Origin: Bacteroidales bacterium
Lineage (GTDB): Bacteria; Bacteroidota; Bacteroidia; Bacteroidales; UBA4417
Reading direction: 5' to 3'
Length of the DNA stretch: 64,000 nt
NCBI GenBank assembly: GCA_016707705.1
Contig: JADJHD010000020.1
Location: 62,001 to 126,000 of the forward strand
Part shown: one piece after another, positions 35,549 through 43,574 of the stretch
Numbering within the stretch: the stretch's first letter is position 1
Layout: the number at the start of each line of letters is the position of its first letter
Program-made: the position numbers and the translations under genes
The notes under the pieces: model-generated
Told to the model about the DNA's origin: nothing
The model's input: only the letters and a program-made list of their open reading frames with translations
Database searches by the model: none

Positions 35549-36025
35549 ATGGATATTTTTCTAATTGTATTGGGCAGTTTACTAATACTGGCAGGCATTA
35601 TAGGATGTATATTACCTTTTATCCCCGGCCCTCCCCTGGTCTACTTGAGTTTGATTTGCCTTCAACTGACCTCCAAAAGTCCTTTTGGGGAAGATTTTCT
35701 GGTACTCTGGGCTCTGCTGACTATTGCTGTGATACTCGCAGACTACTATATTCCGGTATGGGGGACGAAGAAATTCGGTGGTAGTAAGGGAGGCACCTGG
35801 GGTGCAACAATAGGGCTGATAGCAGGAATGTTTCTCTTCCCTCCAATCGGCATGATTGCGGGCCCGTTTATCGGCGCCTATATCGGTGAACTTCTCAATG
35901 GCAGTAACTCTGACCAGGCTTTCCGGTCAGCAATTGGATCATTCATCGGCTTCATTGCCGGAACTGTGATGAAGATCGTTATTTCGCTGATGATGACTTA
36001 TTATTTCATTCAGGCTCTCATATGA
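35549..36025 (+). CDS. DUF456 membrane protein
   Basis: This 158-residue protein has four to five hydrophobic segments and Gly-rich turns (CILPFIPGPPLVYLSL, GGTWGATIGLIAGMFLFPPIG, GPFIGAYIGEL) typical of DUF456, small membrane proteins of unknown function with glycine-zipper-like helices. Its 3' end overlaps the 3' end of truA on the other strand by 87 bases, so one of the two tails may be shorter in practice. Confidence 0.88.
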   Translation: MDIFLIVLGSLLILAGIIGCILPFIPGPPLVYLSLICLQLTSKSPFGEDFLVLWALLTIAVILADYYIPVWGTKKFGGSKGGTWGATIGLIAGMFLFPPIGMIAGPFIGAYIGELLNGSNSDQAFRSAIGSFIGFIAGTVMKIVISLMMTYYFIQALI

Positions 36026-36793
36026 AAATTCAATTGCTTCATCTGTAAAATCTTCGGCAGGATAATTCACATCCCATAGAAATAGTCCGTTAGCTGGCAC
36101 AGAAGTCCCGGCCTTCCTTCTGTCGCGACTTTGAAGCACCAATTCGAAACCCTCAGGACTTAGTCGGCCGCGGCCAACATCAATCATGGTTCCGACAATA
36201 CTTCTTACCATGTTCCTGAGAAAACGGTCAGCTTTTATCCTGAACACAAGTTTCCCTTCCTCACGGGTCCACTCAGCTTCCATTATCCTGCAACGGAAAT
36301 TGGCAACATCAGTGCGTACCTTACTGAAGCATTGAAAGTCATCATGCTTAAGTAAGATTCCTGCTGCCTGGTTCATCAAATCCACATCAAGATTCCATTG
36401 GAGCTGGTATGCATACCTGTTTCCAAAAGGATCCTTATAAGGTTGAATAAAATATTTGTATTCACGCCATTGTGCACTGAAACGGGCATGAGCCCCGGTA
36501 GCCACTGAACGCCAGGAATGAACAGCAATATCAGCGGGCAGAATTCTGTTAAGCTTGTGCAACAATTGCTGAGGCTCCTTAACATAAGAGTCCATATCCA
36601 GATGAGCATAAAACACCCTGGCATTAACACCTGAATCGGTGCGCCCACAGCCTGTAACACCTTTGCTATGTCCGCAAATCTTCCTCAACGAATCCTCAAG
36701 TACCTCCTGAACAGTAAGTGCATTTGGCTGGCATTGCCAACCACAATATGCAGCTCCGTCAAATGACAATTGAATAAAGTATCTATAAGGCAT
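35939..36793 (-). CDS. truA: tRNA pseudouridine synthase A
   Basis: This enzyme isomerises uridines 38-40 of tRNA anticodon arms. The catalytic aspartate lies in GCGRTDSGVNARV, and DFQCFSK, FRIKADRFLRNMVRSIVGTM and GLFLWDV are TruA signatures. The 284-residue length is slightly long because of a tail of about 30 charged residues that overlaps the DUF456 gene. Confidence 0.95.
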   Translation of the reverse strand: MPYRYFIQLSFDGAAYCGWQCQPNALTVQEVLEDSLRKICGHSKGVTGCGRTDSGVNARVFYAHLDMDSYVKEPQQLLHKLNRILPADIAVHSWRSVATGAHARFSAQWREYKYFIQPYKDPFGNRYAYQLQWNLDVDLMNQAAGILLKHDDFQCFSKVRTDVANFRCRIMEAEWTREEGKLVFRIKADRFLRNMVRSIVGTMIDVGRGRLSPEGFELVLQSRDRRKAGTSVPANGLFLWDVNYPAEDFTDEAIEFSYESLNEIISHHQRNNDLHHSSGNEADE

Positions 36794-36938
36794 GCTAACT
36801 ATTATGACACAAAATTAAACGCTTTCTCAAGATGAATATCCAAAGTAAGAGCTTTCCATTCAATTATTTAAGAATCTCAGTAAAGACAGGCATTTTAGAC
36901 TCATTATAAATTAGACAATATATGTAAAAAAACTCTTA

Positions 36939-36956
36939 TTGTTATTTTAATAACAA
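36939..36956. promoter_or_regulatory. Rex-like operator 1 upstream of the first hydrogenase operon
   Basis: TTGTTATTTTAATAACAA is an 18-bp dyad that matches the Rex pattern TTGTKA-N6-TMACAA in every arm position. With flanking bases the palindrome has 9-bp arms. It lies about 10 bases upstream of the -7 box at 36967, so a repressor bound here would cover the -33 region. Confidence 0.6.
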
Positions 36957-36966
36957 TGAAAATGTA

Positions 36967-36974
36967 TAAATTTG
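36967..36974 (+). promoter_or_regulatory. Candidate -7 box of the first hydrogenase operon
   Basis: TAAATTTG fits TAnnTTTG and lies 79 bases before the chosen nuoE start. The nearest upstream TTG (36939) is 25 bases away, longer than the usual spacing. Rex-like sites lie on both sides. Confidence 0.45.
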
Positions 36975-36982
36975 CCTTGTGT

Positions 36983-37000
36983 TTGTTAATTCATTAACAA
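36983..37000. promoter_or_regulatory. Rex-like operator 2, just downstream of the first hydrogenase promoter
   Basis: TTGTTAATTCATTAACAA is an 18-bp dyad with perfect 7-bp arms and exactly fits the Rex pattern. It falls where transcription would begin, a position from which a repressor would block initiation. Rex releases DNA when the NADH/NAD ratio rises, fitting an NADH-oxidising hydrogenase. Confidence 0.65.
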
Positions 37001-37052
37001 TGCAAATAGCTGTAATTCTTATAATTAATTAAAACAAATCATGGAGGTCTAC

Positions 37053-37523
37053 ATGACAAATACTGAAAACCTGGTTCATGAACTTGTTGAAAAACATGGT
37101 CGTGACCGAAATGCCCTTATGCCCATTCTGCAGGGGGTAGTTGCCACTGAAAAATACCTGTCGGAAGAAGTCATGATCATGATTGCAAAGGAGCTGGATT
37201 TATCTGCAGCAGATGTCTACGGAACAGCTTCCTTTTATACTTTCCTTGACACTGTACCAAGAGGAAAAAACATCATCAGGATATGCAAGACTATTTCATG
37301 TCACATGCGTAACAAGGATGAAATTATCGGAGTACTTGAAGACCAGTTGAAAATCAAGGTTGGTGAAACTACTCATGATAAGAAATTCACACTTCTTACT
37401 GCAAACTGCCTTGGCTGGTGCCATAAGGGACCGGTAATGCTGGTAAATGATGAAGTTTTCCCGGAAGTTACTCCGCAGAAAGCTATTGAAATCGTTGAAG
37501 AATACATGAAGAAAACCAACTAG
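37053..37523 (+). CDS. NuoE-like 2Fe-2S subunit of hydrogenase 1 (HydC-type)
   Basis: This 156-residue thioredoxin-fold protein carries a [2Fe-2S] cluster with ligands in ICKTISC and NCLGWC. It transfers electrons between the flavin subunit and the hydrogenase. ATG 37041 would give four more residues, but GGAGG at 37043-37047 sits six bases before ATG 37053, so the latter is preferred. It is the first gene of nuoE-nuoF-hydA, with a 9-base gap to the next gene. Rex-like sites precede it. Confidence 0.92.
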   Translation: MTNTENLVHELVEKHGRDRNALMPILQGVVATEKYLSEEVMIMIAKELDLSAADVYGTASFYTFLDTVPRGKNIIRICKTISCHMRNKDEIIGVLEDQLKIKVGETTHDKKFTLLTANCLGWCHKGPVMLVNDEVFPEVTPQKAIEIVEEYMKKTN

Positions 37524-37532
37524 ACAGCTATT

Positions 37533-38702
37533 ATGGAACAGATACAATTGAAAAAAGTAGATATCATCTTTGGATGGGACGAAAAAGTCACCCCTATAGA
37601 TGTATACGATAAAACTGTCAAAAAAACTGCTGACAGCATTATCCTTGATATGATTGACTCCGGACTCAAAGGTCGTGGAGGTGCTGGTTTCCCAACCGGC
37701 TTGAAATGGAAATTCACCCGGAATGAAGATTCGGATGCAAAGTATGTTATATGCAATGCTGATGAAGGTGAACCCGGAACCTTCAAGGATCGGGAAATTC
37801 TGGACAAGGTTCCTGAAAAGGTATTTGCCGGAATGGCCATTTGCGGATATGTAATTGGTGCCCGAGAAGGATATATTTATCTGCGTGGAGAATATAATTT
37901 TCTGCTGAAAGGCCTTCAAAAGAAGATTGATTTATTCAACAAGCAACTTGCTGAACGTAAAGCCAACTTCGCTATTTACCTGCGATCGGGAAGTGGTGCA
38001 TATGTTTGTGGAGAAGAAAGTGCATTGTTCGAATCAATGGAAGGTAAAAGAGGCGAACCCCGAAACAAGCCCCCCTACCCTACAGTTGCAGGATATAACA
38101 GTAAGCCTACTGTTATTAATAATGTTGAAACCCTCGTTTATACCTGTGAAATATGCAGGATGGGTTCCGAAAGGTTCAAATCGCTTGGAACCTTTGACTC
38201 CAGGGGATCCAAAGTATTCTCGGTATCCGGCGATACCCCTACACCCGGTATCTATGAACTTGAATTAGGCATGCCACTGAAGGATTTCGTTGAGGAATTC
38301 GCTGATGGTGATGCCAAGGCTGTTCAGATTGGCGGTGCCTCCGGACATTGTGTTCCCAGGAAAAAGTTCAATGAAACCATTATCGGATTCGAAGGTATTC
38401 CTACCGGCGGGTCCATGATGATTTTCAATTCAACCCGTTCAATGTATAATGTGCTTCATGATTATCTGGAGTTCTTTACTGAAGAATCCTGCGGACAGTG
38501 CACGCCGTGCCGTGTTGGATGTCAGCAGCTGCTTAAAGGAATTGAAGCAGTGAAAAAGGGTGAAAAATCACCTTCATATCTTGAAGACATGAAGAAACTT
38601 ACCCTTACCATGAAAATTGCAGCTAAATGTGGTCTTGGCCAATCAGTCGCCAATCCTTTCATTTCAATTGTCGACAATTTCAAGGAAGAGATCATTTATT
38701 AA
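37533..38702 (+). CDS. NuoF-like NADH-binding flavoprotein of hydrogenase 1, short form
   Basis: This 389-residue protein has the FMN/NADH domain (GLKGRGGAGFPTGLKW, CNADEGEPGTFKDR, YVCGEESALFESMEG) and the iron-sulfur region ESCGQCTPCRVGCQ with a further Cys in AKCGLGQ. It lacks both the N-terminal thioredoxin-like domain and the C-terminal two-[4Fe-4S] ferredoxin domain found in the NuoF/HydB at 46996. Bifurcating HydB proteins usually have these, so hydrogenase 1 may be a simpler NAD(P)H-linked enzyme; this is an inference. Confidence 0.93.
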   Translation: MEQIQLKKVDIIFGWDEKVTPIDVYDKTVKKTADSIILDMIDSGLKGRGGAGFPTGLKWKFTRNEDSDAKYVICNADEGEPGTFKDREILDKVPEKVFAGMAICGYVIGAREGYIYLRGEYNFLLKGLQKKIDLFNKQLAERKANFAIYLRSGSGAYVCGEESALFESMEGKRGEPRNKPPYPTVAGYNSKPTVINNVETLVYTCEICRMGSERFKSLGTFDSRGSKVFSVSGDTPTPGIYELELGMPLKDFVEEFADGDAKAVQIGGASGHCVPRKKFNETIIGFEGIPTGGSMMIFNSTRSMYNVLHDYLEFFTEESCGQCTPCRVGCQQLLKGIEAVKKGEKSPSYLEDMKKLTLTMKIAAKCGLGQSVANPFISIVDNFKEEIIY

Positions 38703-38735
38703 TCACTGCTAACAAAAAGAATAGGAGAAATCGCC

Positions 38736-40529
38736 ATGAGTAAATATATGGTCAACCTTAAAATAAACAATATCGCTATTTCCGTTGAGGAAGGTACTAC
38801 GATATTAGATGCAGCCAAACGACTCAATTTCCGCATTCCCACCCTTTGCAATCACCCCGACCTAAGTGTAGCCGGTAATTGCAGGGTATGCGTTGTTGAA
38901 GTGAAAGGCGCAAGATTACTTTCAGCCTCCTGCGCCACTCCGGTATCAGAGGGAATGGAAGTTTTTACCAATAGTGAGAAAGTCCGCATTGCCCGCAAGC
39001 ATGTAGTTGAGCTGCTGCTTTCTGAACATAACAGCGACTGCACAAAGTGCTTCAAGAACGGGCATTGTGAACTTCAGGAACTTGCAAGCGAGTACAGAAT
39101 CGGAGATCACGTATTCCTCGATCTTGTTAAGCCTAAGGACAAAATTCAGGATATCTCTTCACCTTCAATTGTGAAGGATAACAGTAAATGTATTCGTTGC
39201 CAGCGCTGCGTTCGCACCTGTGCCGAGTTACAGGCTGTCAGCGCCCTTGCCGTTGTTCACAAGGGAAACCATCAGGGAATCAGCACCTTCCTGAACAAGC
39301 CAATGAATGATGTAGTTTGCACAAACTGTGGACAATGCATCAACAGATGTCCGACCGGTGCCCTGACAGAAAGAAACTATATTGAGGAAGTCTGGAATGC
39401 AATCTATGACCCGAAGAAATTCGTTGTTGTGCAGACAGCTCCTGCAACCCGCGTTGCCTTGGGTGAAGATCTTGGCGTAGAAACCGGCACCAGGGTTACT
39501 GGCAAAATGGTATCTGCCCTCAAGAAAATGGGCTTTAACAAGGTACTGGATACTGACTTCACTGCCGACCTAACCATTATGGAAGAAGGCACTGAACTTC
39601 TGACCCGCTTGAAAAAAGCCCTGGTCGACAAGGACGAATCAGTTAAGCTACCAATGATGACATCCTGCTCACCAGGCTGGATTAAATTCCAGGAGCATAT
39701 GTTCCCAGGACTGCTGGATAACCTGTCAACATGCAAGTCGCCACAGCAGATGTTCGGCTCACTGGCAAAAACATACTATGCTGATAAGGTAAACATCAAG
39801 GCAGAAAACATGACAGTTGTTTCAATCATGCCTTGCACAGCCAAGAAGTTTGAATGCAACAGACCTGAAATGCGCGACAGTGGATTTAAGGATGTTGATT
39901 ATGTTCTTACAACCCGCGAATTGGCAATGATGATCAAGCAGGCAGGTATTGATTTTGACAAGCTCGAAGACGACCATTATGACAGCATTCTGGGTGAGTC
40001 AACAGGAGCCGCAGTGATTTTCGGAGCGACTGGTGGTGTTATGGAGGCTGCTCTGCGTACTGCCTATGAACTGGTAACAGGCAATGAAGTTCCATTTACA
40101 AACCTGAATATCAAACCCGTTCGTGGAATGGAAGGTGTTAAGGAAGCTTCCATTAAAATCAAGAATACTGTTCCGGCATGGAATTTCCTCGAAGGAGTTG
40201 AACTAAATGTTGCCGTTGCACATGGATTGTCAAACGCTAAAAAACTGATGGAAGCCGTTGAAAAGGGTGAGGCTAACTACCACTTCATTGAGATCATGGG
40301 CTGCCCCGGAGGCTGCATTGGAGGAGGAGGTCAGCCAATTCCTACATCACCTGAAATCCGCAAAAAGCGTACTGATGCCATTTATGCTGAAGATATGGGC
40401 ATGAACCTAAGGAAATCACATGAGAACCCCGAAGTAACAGAGGTTTATAAAGATTATCTGGGTACACCACTAGGCCATAAGTCACATGAACTTCTTCACA
40501 CTCACTACAAAGTAAGAAAGCGCTACTAA
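38736..40529 (+). CDS. hydA: [FeFe]-hydrogenase catalytic subunit 1
   Basis: This 597-residue enzyme has the multi-cluster layout of group A hydrogenases: an N-terminal [2Fe-2S] domain (CNHPDLSVAGNCRVC), the His-ligated cluster (HNSDCTKCFKNGHC), two [4Fe-4S] clusters (CIRCQRCVRTC and CTNCGQCINRCP), and the H-cluster domain with L1 TSCSPGW (residues 309-315), L2 MPCTAKKFE and L3 MGCPGGCIGGGGQP. In L1 the second Cys of the usual TSCCP is Ser312. It interconverts protons and H2 in the cytosol with the NuoE/NuoF partners. An AGGAG ribosome site lies nine bases before the start. The maturases HydE, HydF and HydG are not in the window. Confidence 0.95.
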   Translation: MSKYMVNLKINNIAISVEEGTTILDAAKRLNFRIPTLCNHPDLSVAGNCRVCVVEVKGARLLSASCATPVSEGMEVFTNSEKVRIARKHVVELLLSEHNSDCTKCFKNGHCELQELASEYRIGDHVFLDLVKPKDKIQDISSPSIVKDNSKCIRCQRCVRTCAELQAVSALAVVHKGNHQGISTFLNKPMNDVVCTNCGQCINRCPTGALTERNYIEEVWNAIYDPKKFVVVQTAPATRVALGEDLGVETGTRVTGKMVSALKKMGFNKVLDTDFTADLTIMEEGTELLTRLKKALVDKDESVKLPMMTSCSPGWIKFQEHMFPGLLDNLSTCKSPQQMFGSLAKTYYADKVNIKAENMTVVSIMPCTAKKFECNRPEMRDSGFKDVDYVLTTRELAMMIKQAGIDFDKLEDDHYDSILGESTGAAVIFGATGGVMEAALRTAYELVTGNEVPFTNLNIKPVRGMEGVKEASIKIKNTVPAWNFLEGVELNVAVAHGLSNAKKLMEAVEKGEANYHFIEIMGCPGGCIGGGGQPIPTSPEIRKKRTDAIYAEDMGMNLRKSHENPEVTEVYKDYLGTPLGHKSHELLHTHYKVRKRY

Positions 40530-40548
40530 TAGTTTTCAATTACTGTAA

Positions 40549-40579
40549 CAGAACAGCCATGAATATCATGGCTGTTCTG
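40549..40579 (+). terminator. Hairpin terminator after hydrogenase 1
   Basis: CAGAACAGCCATGA pairs perfectly with TCATGGCTGTTCTG (14 bp) around a three-base loop, 20 bases after the hydA stop. The following T-tract is short (CTTTAT). Confidence 0.7.
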
Positions 40580-40731
40580 CTTTATAAACACGAACTGCTG
40601 GCTTCCCGGGAAAACAGTATAATAAAACGGTTTATTAGTGCCGCGATGCAACCAATTATTCAATGCATATCACTTTAGTTGCATATGGTTTACTGATATC
40701 TTTTGCTCATCCTTCCCGAATCACATATTTC

Positions 40732-42531
40732 ATGAGATTTTTTCTACTTATCGTAATATTATTTAGTTGTCTGGCTTCAAATTCCCAGGAAAGCAGCCTG
40801 AATGTTAATCCCCTTACCAATCCATCAATTATTTGGGATCAGGATGTCAGAGGCGACGGGTCAATCCACAAGGAAATCAGGCCTTATGACTACCAGCTTT
40901 ATCCAAGAAATCAGTATGACAGAGGTTATGTTAGGTTTCAGGGGAGACTTAACGGAGGCAGTAAATTCAGCCTTTTGGTATCAAAAATCACTTTCGATGG
41001 CGACAGTTCACTTTTCGCTTTCTATTCAATTGTTCCAATATCAGGCAAGTTCAATATAAGCAACACTCTTGAAGCCGGACTTTTTGAGTATTCATTTCAC
41101 TATTCATTTGATGATAATTATTGGATACCCTTAGCACGGAAGGTTGTATGTGGTGATGCCTATCTTGTAAGCGGACAATCCAACGCTATTACTGTTGAAC
41201 TGGACTCCAATGAGGTTAACTCCCTTATGACTGATTTTGGACCTGAAACTGATTATGGACGTTATAGCAGAACCTTTGGTGATATCTGGAAATGTCATGG
41301 CCCCTGGAGACAATCCAAAGTAACAGGAGCAGGAAAACCGATCAGTTTTACAGTCGGGGCATGGGCCCTGGCACTACAGTACAAGATCAGCAAGGAATAT
41401 GGAATGCCGACTTGCTTTATAAACGGGGCAATTCCTGGCAGCAGTATTTCAGATCATCTGCCTCCTCATTCCGGTCCTGATTTTTATCATGATTCCATGG
41501 CGAATAATTCGCATTTTTTCCGCCATCTGAATACCAGAGTCTATGAAGCAGGATTAGATAATAATATCAGAGGGATTTTCTGGTGGCAGGGTGATGGCGG
41601 ACAGGACGGACAAACTGCTGGAGAATATCACAATAGATTTGAGAAAATGTATGGATACTGGAAATCGTACTTCCCGGATTTCAGACAACTCTTCATGATA
41701 CAGGTGCATTCAATCACAGGGGTTGATGGAGAGCATGTATCCTTTACAAGTGAAGACCAGCGGAAGATGCCGGAATGGCACGAAAGATGCAGCGTTATGG
41801 CTTCAAATGGAATAGGATTACACCGCTATGACACCGCATACGCCCTTCTGCATTTTAGATCCGAAGCATACGTTGAACTTGCACGACGGCTACTGCCACA
41901 GGTAGCAAATGTAAATTACAATTATTCAGGTGAATACACGGAAGCACCTGAAATTGCATACGCCTACAGGAACAAAAACACAATAACACTCTACTTTCAG
42001 GAGGAGCTGAGCAAAGAGCTATCAGATAGCGTTTTAAGTATTGTGAATCTCATTAGATTCGATGTTCCCGAAGTTCAGATAGCTGATCCACGTATTGAAG
42101 GAAAGAGTTTCATCTTTTCCATTTCAGACACAAACATACAAACAGTAAGCTATCTTGGTGCTATTCCCGGGAATGATCCGGATTTAAAGTGCTACCTCAG
42201 GAATAATGAAGGAATTGCAGCACTGACTTTTCATGAAGTCCAGGTTTATACAACGCCCTATTCAAGTCCGGAAGCATCAGCCCAGAATAATATCAAGGTT
42301 TGCCCAAATCCGGCTGATGAAATATTCAAATTCCAGTTTGAGGGTACAGAAAGCGTTGAATATGAACTATTCACAACAAATCTGTATCTCCTCTTTAAAG
42401 GAGTCACCCATTCAGGTGATCAGATTGATTGCCGTAATGTGCCCTCTGGTACTTACTTCTACAGAATAAGTTCCGTTAATGATAAGCGGAAATACTACTG
42501 CGGTAAGCTATTGATTGTCCATAGCCCATAG
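40732..42531 (+). CDS. Secreted SGNH-type esterase with T9SS sorting domain
   Basis: This protein of about 599 residues has a signal peptide from the ATG at 40732 (MRFFLLIVILFSCLASNSQE). YLVSGQSNA and FWWQGDGG match blocks I and III of SGNH esterases of the sialate O-acetylesterase group, with Ser in GQSN as the likely nucleophile. The end (from about KVCPNPADE) is a type A T9SS sorting domain. It probably deacetylates glycans at the cell surface. The longer frame from 40663 adds 23 residues that spoil the signal peptide. It is flanked by the two hydrogenase operons with no evident functional link. Confidence 0.85.
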   Translation: MRFFLLIVILFSCLASNSQESSLNVNPLTNPSIIWDQDVRGDGSIHKEIRPYDYQLYPRNQYDRGYVRFQGRLNGGSKFSLLVSKITFDGDSSLFAFYSIVPISGKFNISNTLEAGLFEYSFHYSFDDNYWIPLARKVVCGDAYLVSGQSNAITVELDSNEVNSLMTDFGPETDYGRYSRTFGDIWKCHGPWRQSKVTGAGKPISFTVGAWALALQYKISKEYGMPTCFINGAIPGSSISDHLPPHSGPDFYHDSMANNSHFFRHLNTRVYEAGLDNNIRGIFWWQGDGGQDGQTAGEYHNRFEKMYGYWKSYFPDFRQLFMIQVHSITGVDGEHVSFTSEDQRKMPEWHERCSVMASNGIGLHRYDTAYALLHFRSEAYVELARRLLPQVANVNYNYSGEYTEAPEIAYAYRNKNTITLYFQEELSKELSDSVLSIVNLIRFDVPEVQIADPRIEGKSFIFSISDTNIQTVSYLGAIPGNDPDLKCYLRNNEGIAALTFHEVQVYTTPYSSPEASAQNNIKVCPNPADEIFKFQFEGTESVEYELFTTNLYLLFKGVTHSGDQIDCRNVPSGTYFYRISSVNDKRKYYCGKLLIVHSP

Positions 42532-42635
42532 AACTCCCACCCCTCCTTTCAATCTTGTTTTTGGCTTGATTTTACCAGAAAAGCTCAAAGAACCAAGATA
42601 TCTTGCCAAGTTTATTATTTAGAATCTTTTTAAAT

Positions 42636-42676
42636 TTATTGTTATTTATTTAACACTGTGAATTAAATAACAATAA
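42636..42676. promoter_or_regulatory. Tandem Rex-like operators upstream of the second hydrogenase operon
   Basis: Two abutting 18-bp dyads occur: TTGTTATTTATTTAACAC at 42639 and CTGTGAATTAAATAACAA at 42656, each differing from the Rex pattern at one or two arm positions. Together they form a long inverted repeat with 13-bp arms (TTATTGTTATTTA at 42636 and its complement ending at 42676). They lie just upstream of the -33 element of the promoter at 42679, on the same kind of site as those before hydrogenase 1. Confidence 0.55.
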
Positions 42677-42678
42677 AC

Positions 42679-42709
42679 TTGTGTATGTATTTTATCTGAA
42701 TTACTTTTG
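42679..42709 (+). promoter_or_regulatory. Bacteroidota-type promoter of the second hydrogenase operon
   Basis: TTG (42679) and TACTTTTG (42702-42709) are 20 bases apart, fitting TTG-N19-21-TAnnTTTG. Initiation near 42716 leaves a leader of about 75 bases before the first gene. Confidence 0.55.
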
Positions 42710-42791
42710 CACAATCAGAATTAGGGTGATTACAAACCATAGAACTCTGATTATCTGCTAGATATCAAATAAACACATCTAATTGAACTAT

Positions 42792-43136
42792 ATGATACTA
42801 CAGGACATAGCACGACTGCTCGAAGCAAAAATCGCTTGCGGAGAGCAGTTTCTCAACAGGGAGATATCTCATGTTTTTGCATCGGACCTGATGAGTGATG
42901 TTCTAACTGTCAATTCTGCCAACCTGCTACTGCTTACCGGACTAACAAACATTCAGACAATCCGCACATCGGAAATGTCGGATGTAACAAACATTGTCTT
43001 AGTTAGGGACAAACATGCAACAGAAGAAATGATTAATCTGGCTGAAGAGAACGGAATCGTGATAATGGAGAGTCCATTTTCCATGTTCAGAGCCAGTGGA
43101 ATATTATACGAAGCCGGATTGAAACCTGTTTATTAA
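42792..43136 (+). CDS. DRTGG-domain protein 1
   Basis: This 114-residue protein consists of one DRTGG domain (SHVFASDLMSDVLTV, NIVLVRDKHATEEMI). DRTGG domains also occur in phosphotransacetylases and CBS proteins and may bind ligands, but their role is unknown. The ATG at 42792 is preferred over a TTG nine bases earlier. It is the first gene of the second hydrogenase operon and 11 bases separate it from the RsbW-like gene. A paralogue lies at 44916. Confidence 0.85.
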   Translation: MILQDIARLLEAKIACGEQFLNREISHVFASDLMSDVLTVNSANLLLLTGLTNIQTIRTSEMSDVTNIVLVRDKHATEEMINLAEENGIVIMESPFSMFRASGILYEAGLKPVY

Positions 43137-43147
43137 AAAAAAGTGAC

Positions 43148-43561
43148 ATGCATTTTGAATACCAGGTTGATGGAGGTAATTTCTCAAACGCAGGCGTAGC
43201 TTCAAGTCAGTTCAAGAAGATACTCAAGCAATTGAATGTAGATCCCGGGCTCATAAAAAGAATAGTAGTTGCCCTTTATGAAGCAGAAGTCAATATTGTT
43301 GCGCATGCTTACAGGGGAATCATAAAGATTGACGTGAATATTGACAAGGTTAGAATAGCGCTCATTGATGAAGGTCCGGGAATACCGGATATCAGCAAGG
43401 CGATGGAAGCAGGTTTCTCGACTGCTTCACCAAAAGTCCGGGAGATGGGATTTGGAGCAGGAATGGGATTGCAGAACATCAGGAACAATGTGGACCAGTT
43501 GGATATTGAATCGGTAGTAGGAAAAGGAACAAAAGTTGAATTTGAAGTTAATCTGGGTTAA
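43148..43561 (+). CDS. RsbW-like HATPase (anti-sigma-factor-type kinase)
   Basis: This 137-residue protein is a stand-alone GHKL ATPase domain with an N-box EAEVNIVAHAYRG, G1 box DEGPGIPD and G2 box GFGAGMGLQNIRNN. It resembles RsbW/SpoIIAB anti-sigma factors. No anti-anti-sigma or sigma factor gene is adjacent; it sits between a DRTGG gene and a hydrogenase-like gene, so its partner may be redox-linked. It is cytosolic. Confidence 0.88.
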   Translation: MHFEYQVDGGNFSNAGVASSQFKKILKQLNVDPGLIKRIVVALYEAEVNIVAHAYRGIIKIDVNIDKVRIALIDEGPGIPDISKAMEAGFSTASPKVREMGFGAGMGLQNIRNNVDQLDIESVVGKGTKVEFEVNLG

Positions 43562-43574
43562 AACCCTAAATAAT

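Noticed and set aside
37296..37919. 207-residue minus-strand frame across nuoE1/nuoF1
   Set aside because: It is antisense to two clear iron-sulfur and flavin subunits, with no recognisable domain or promoter.
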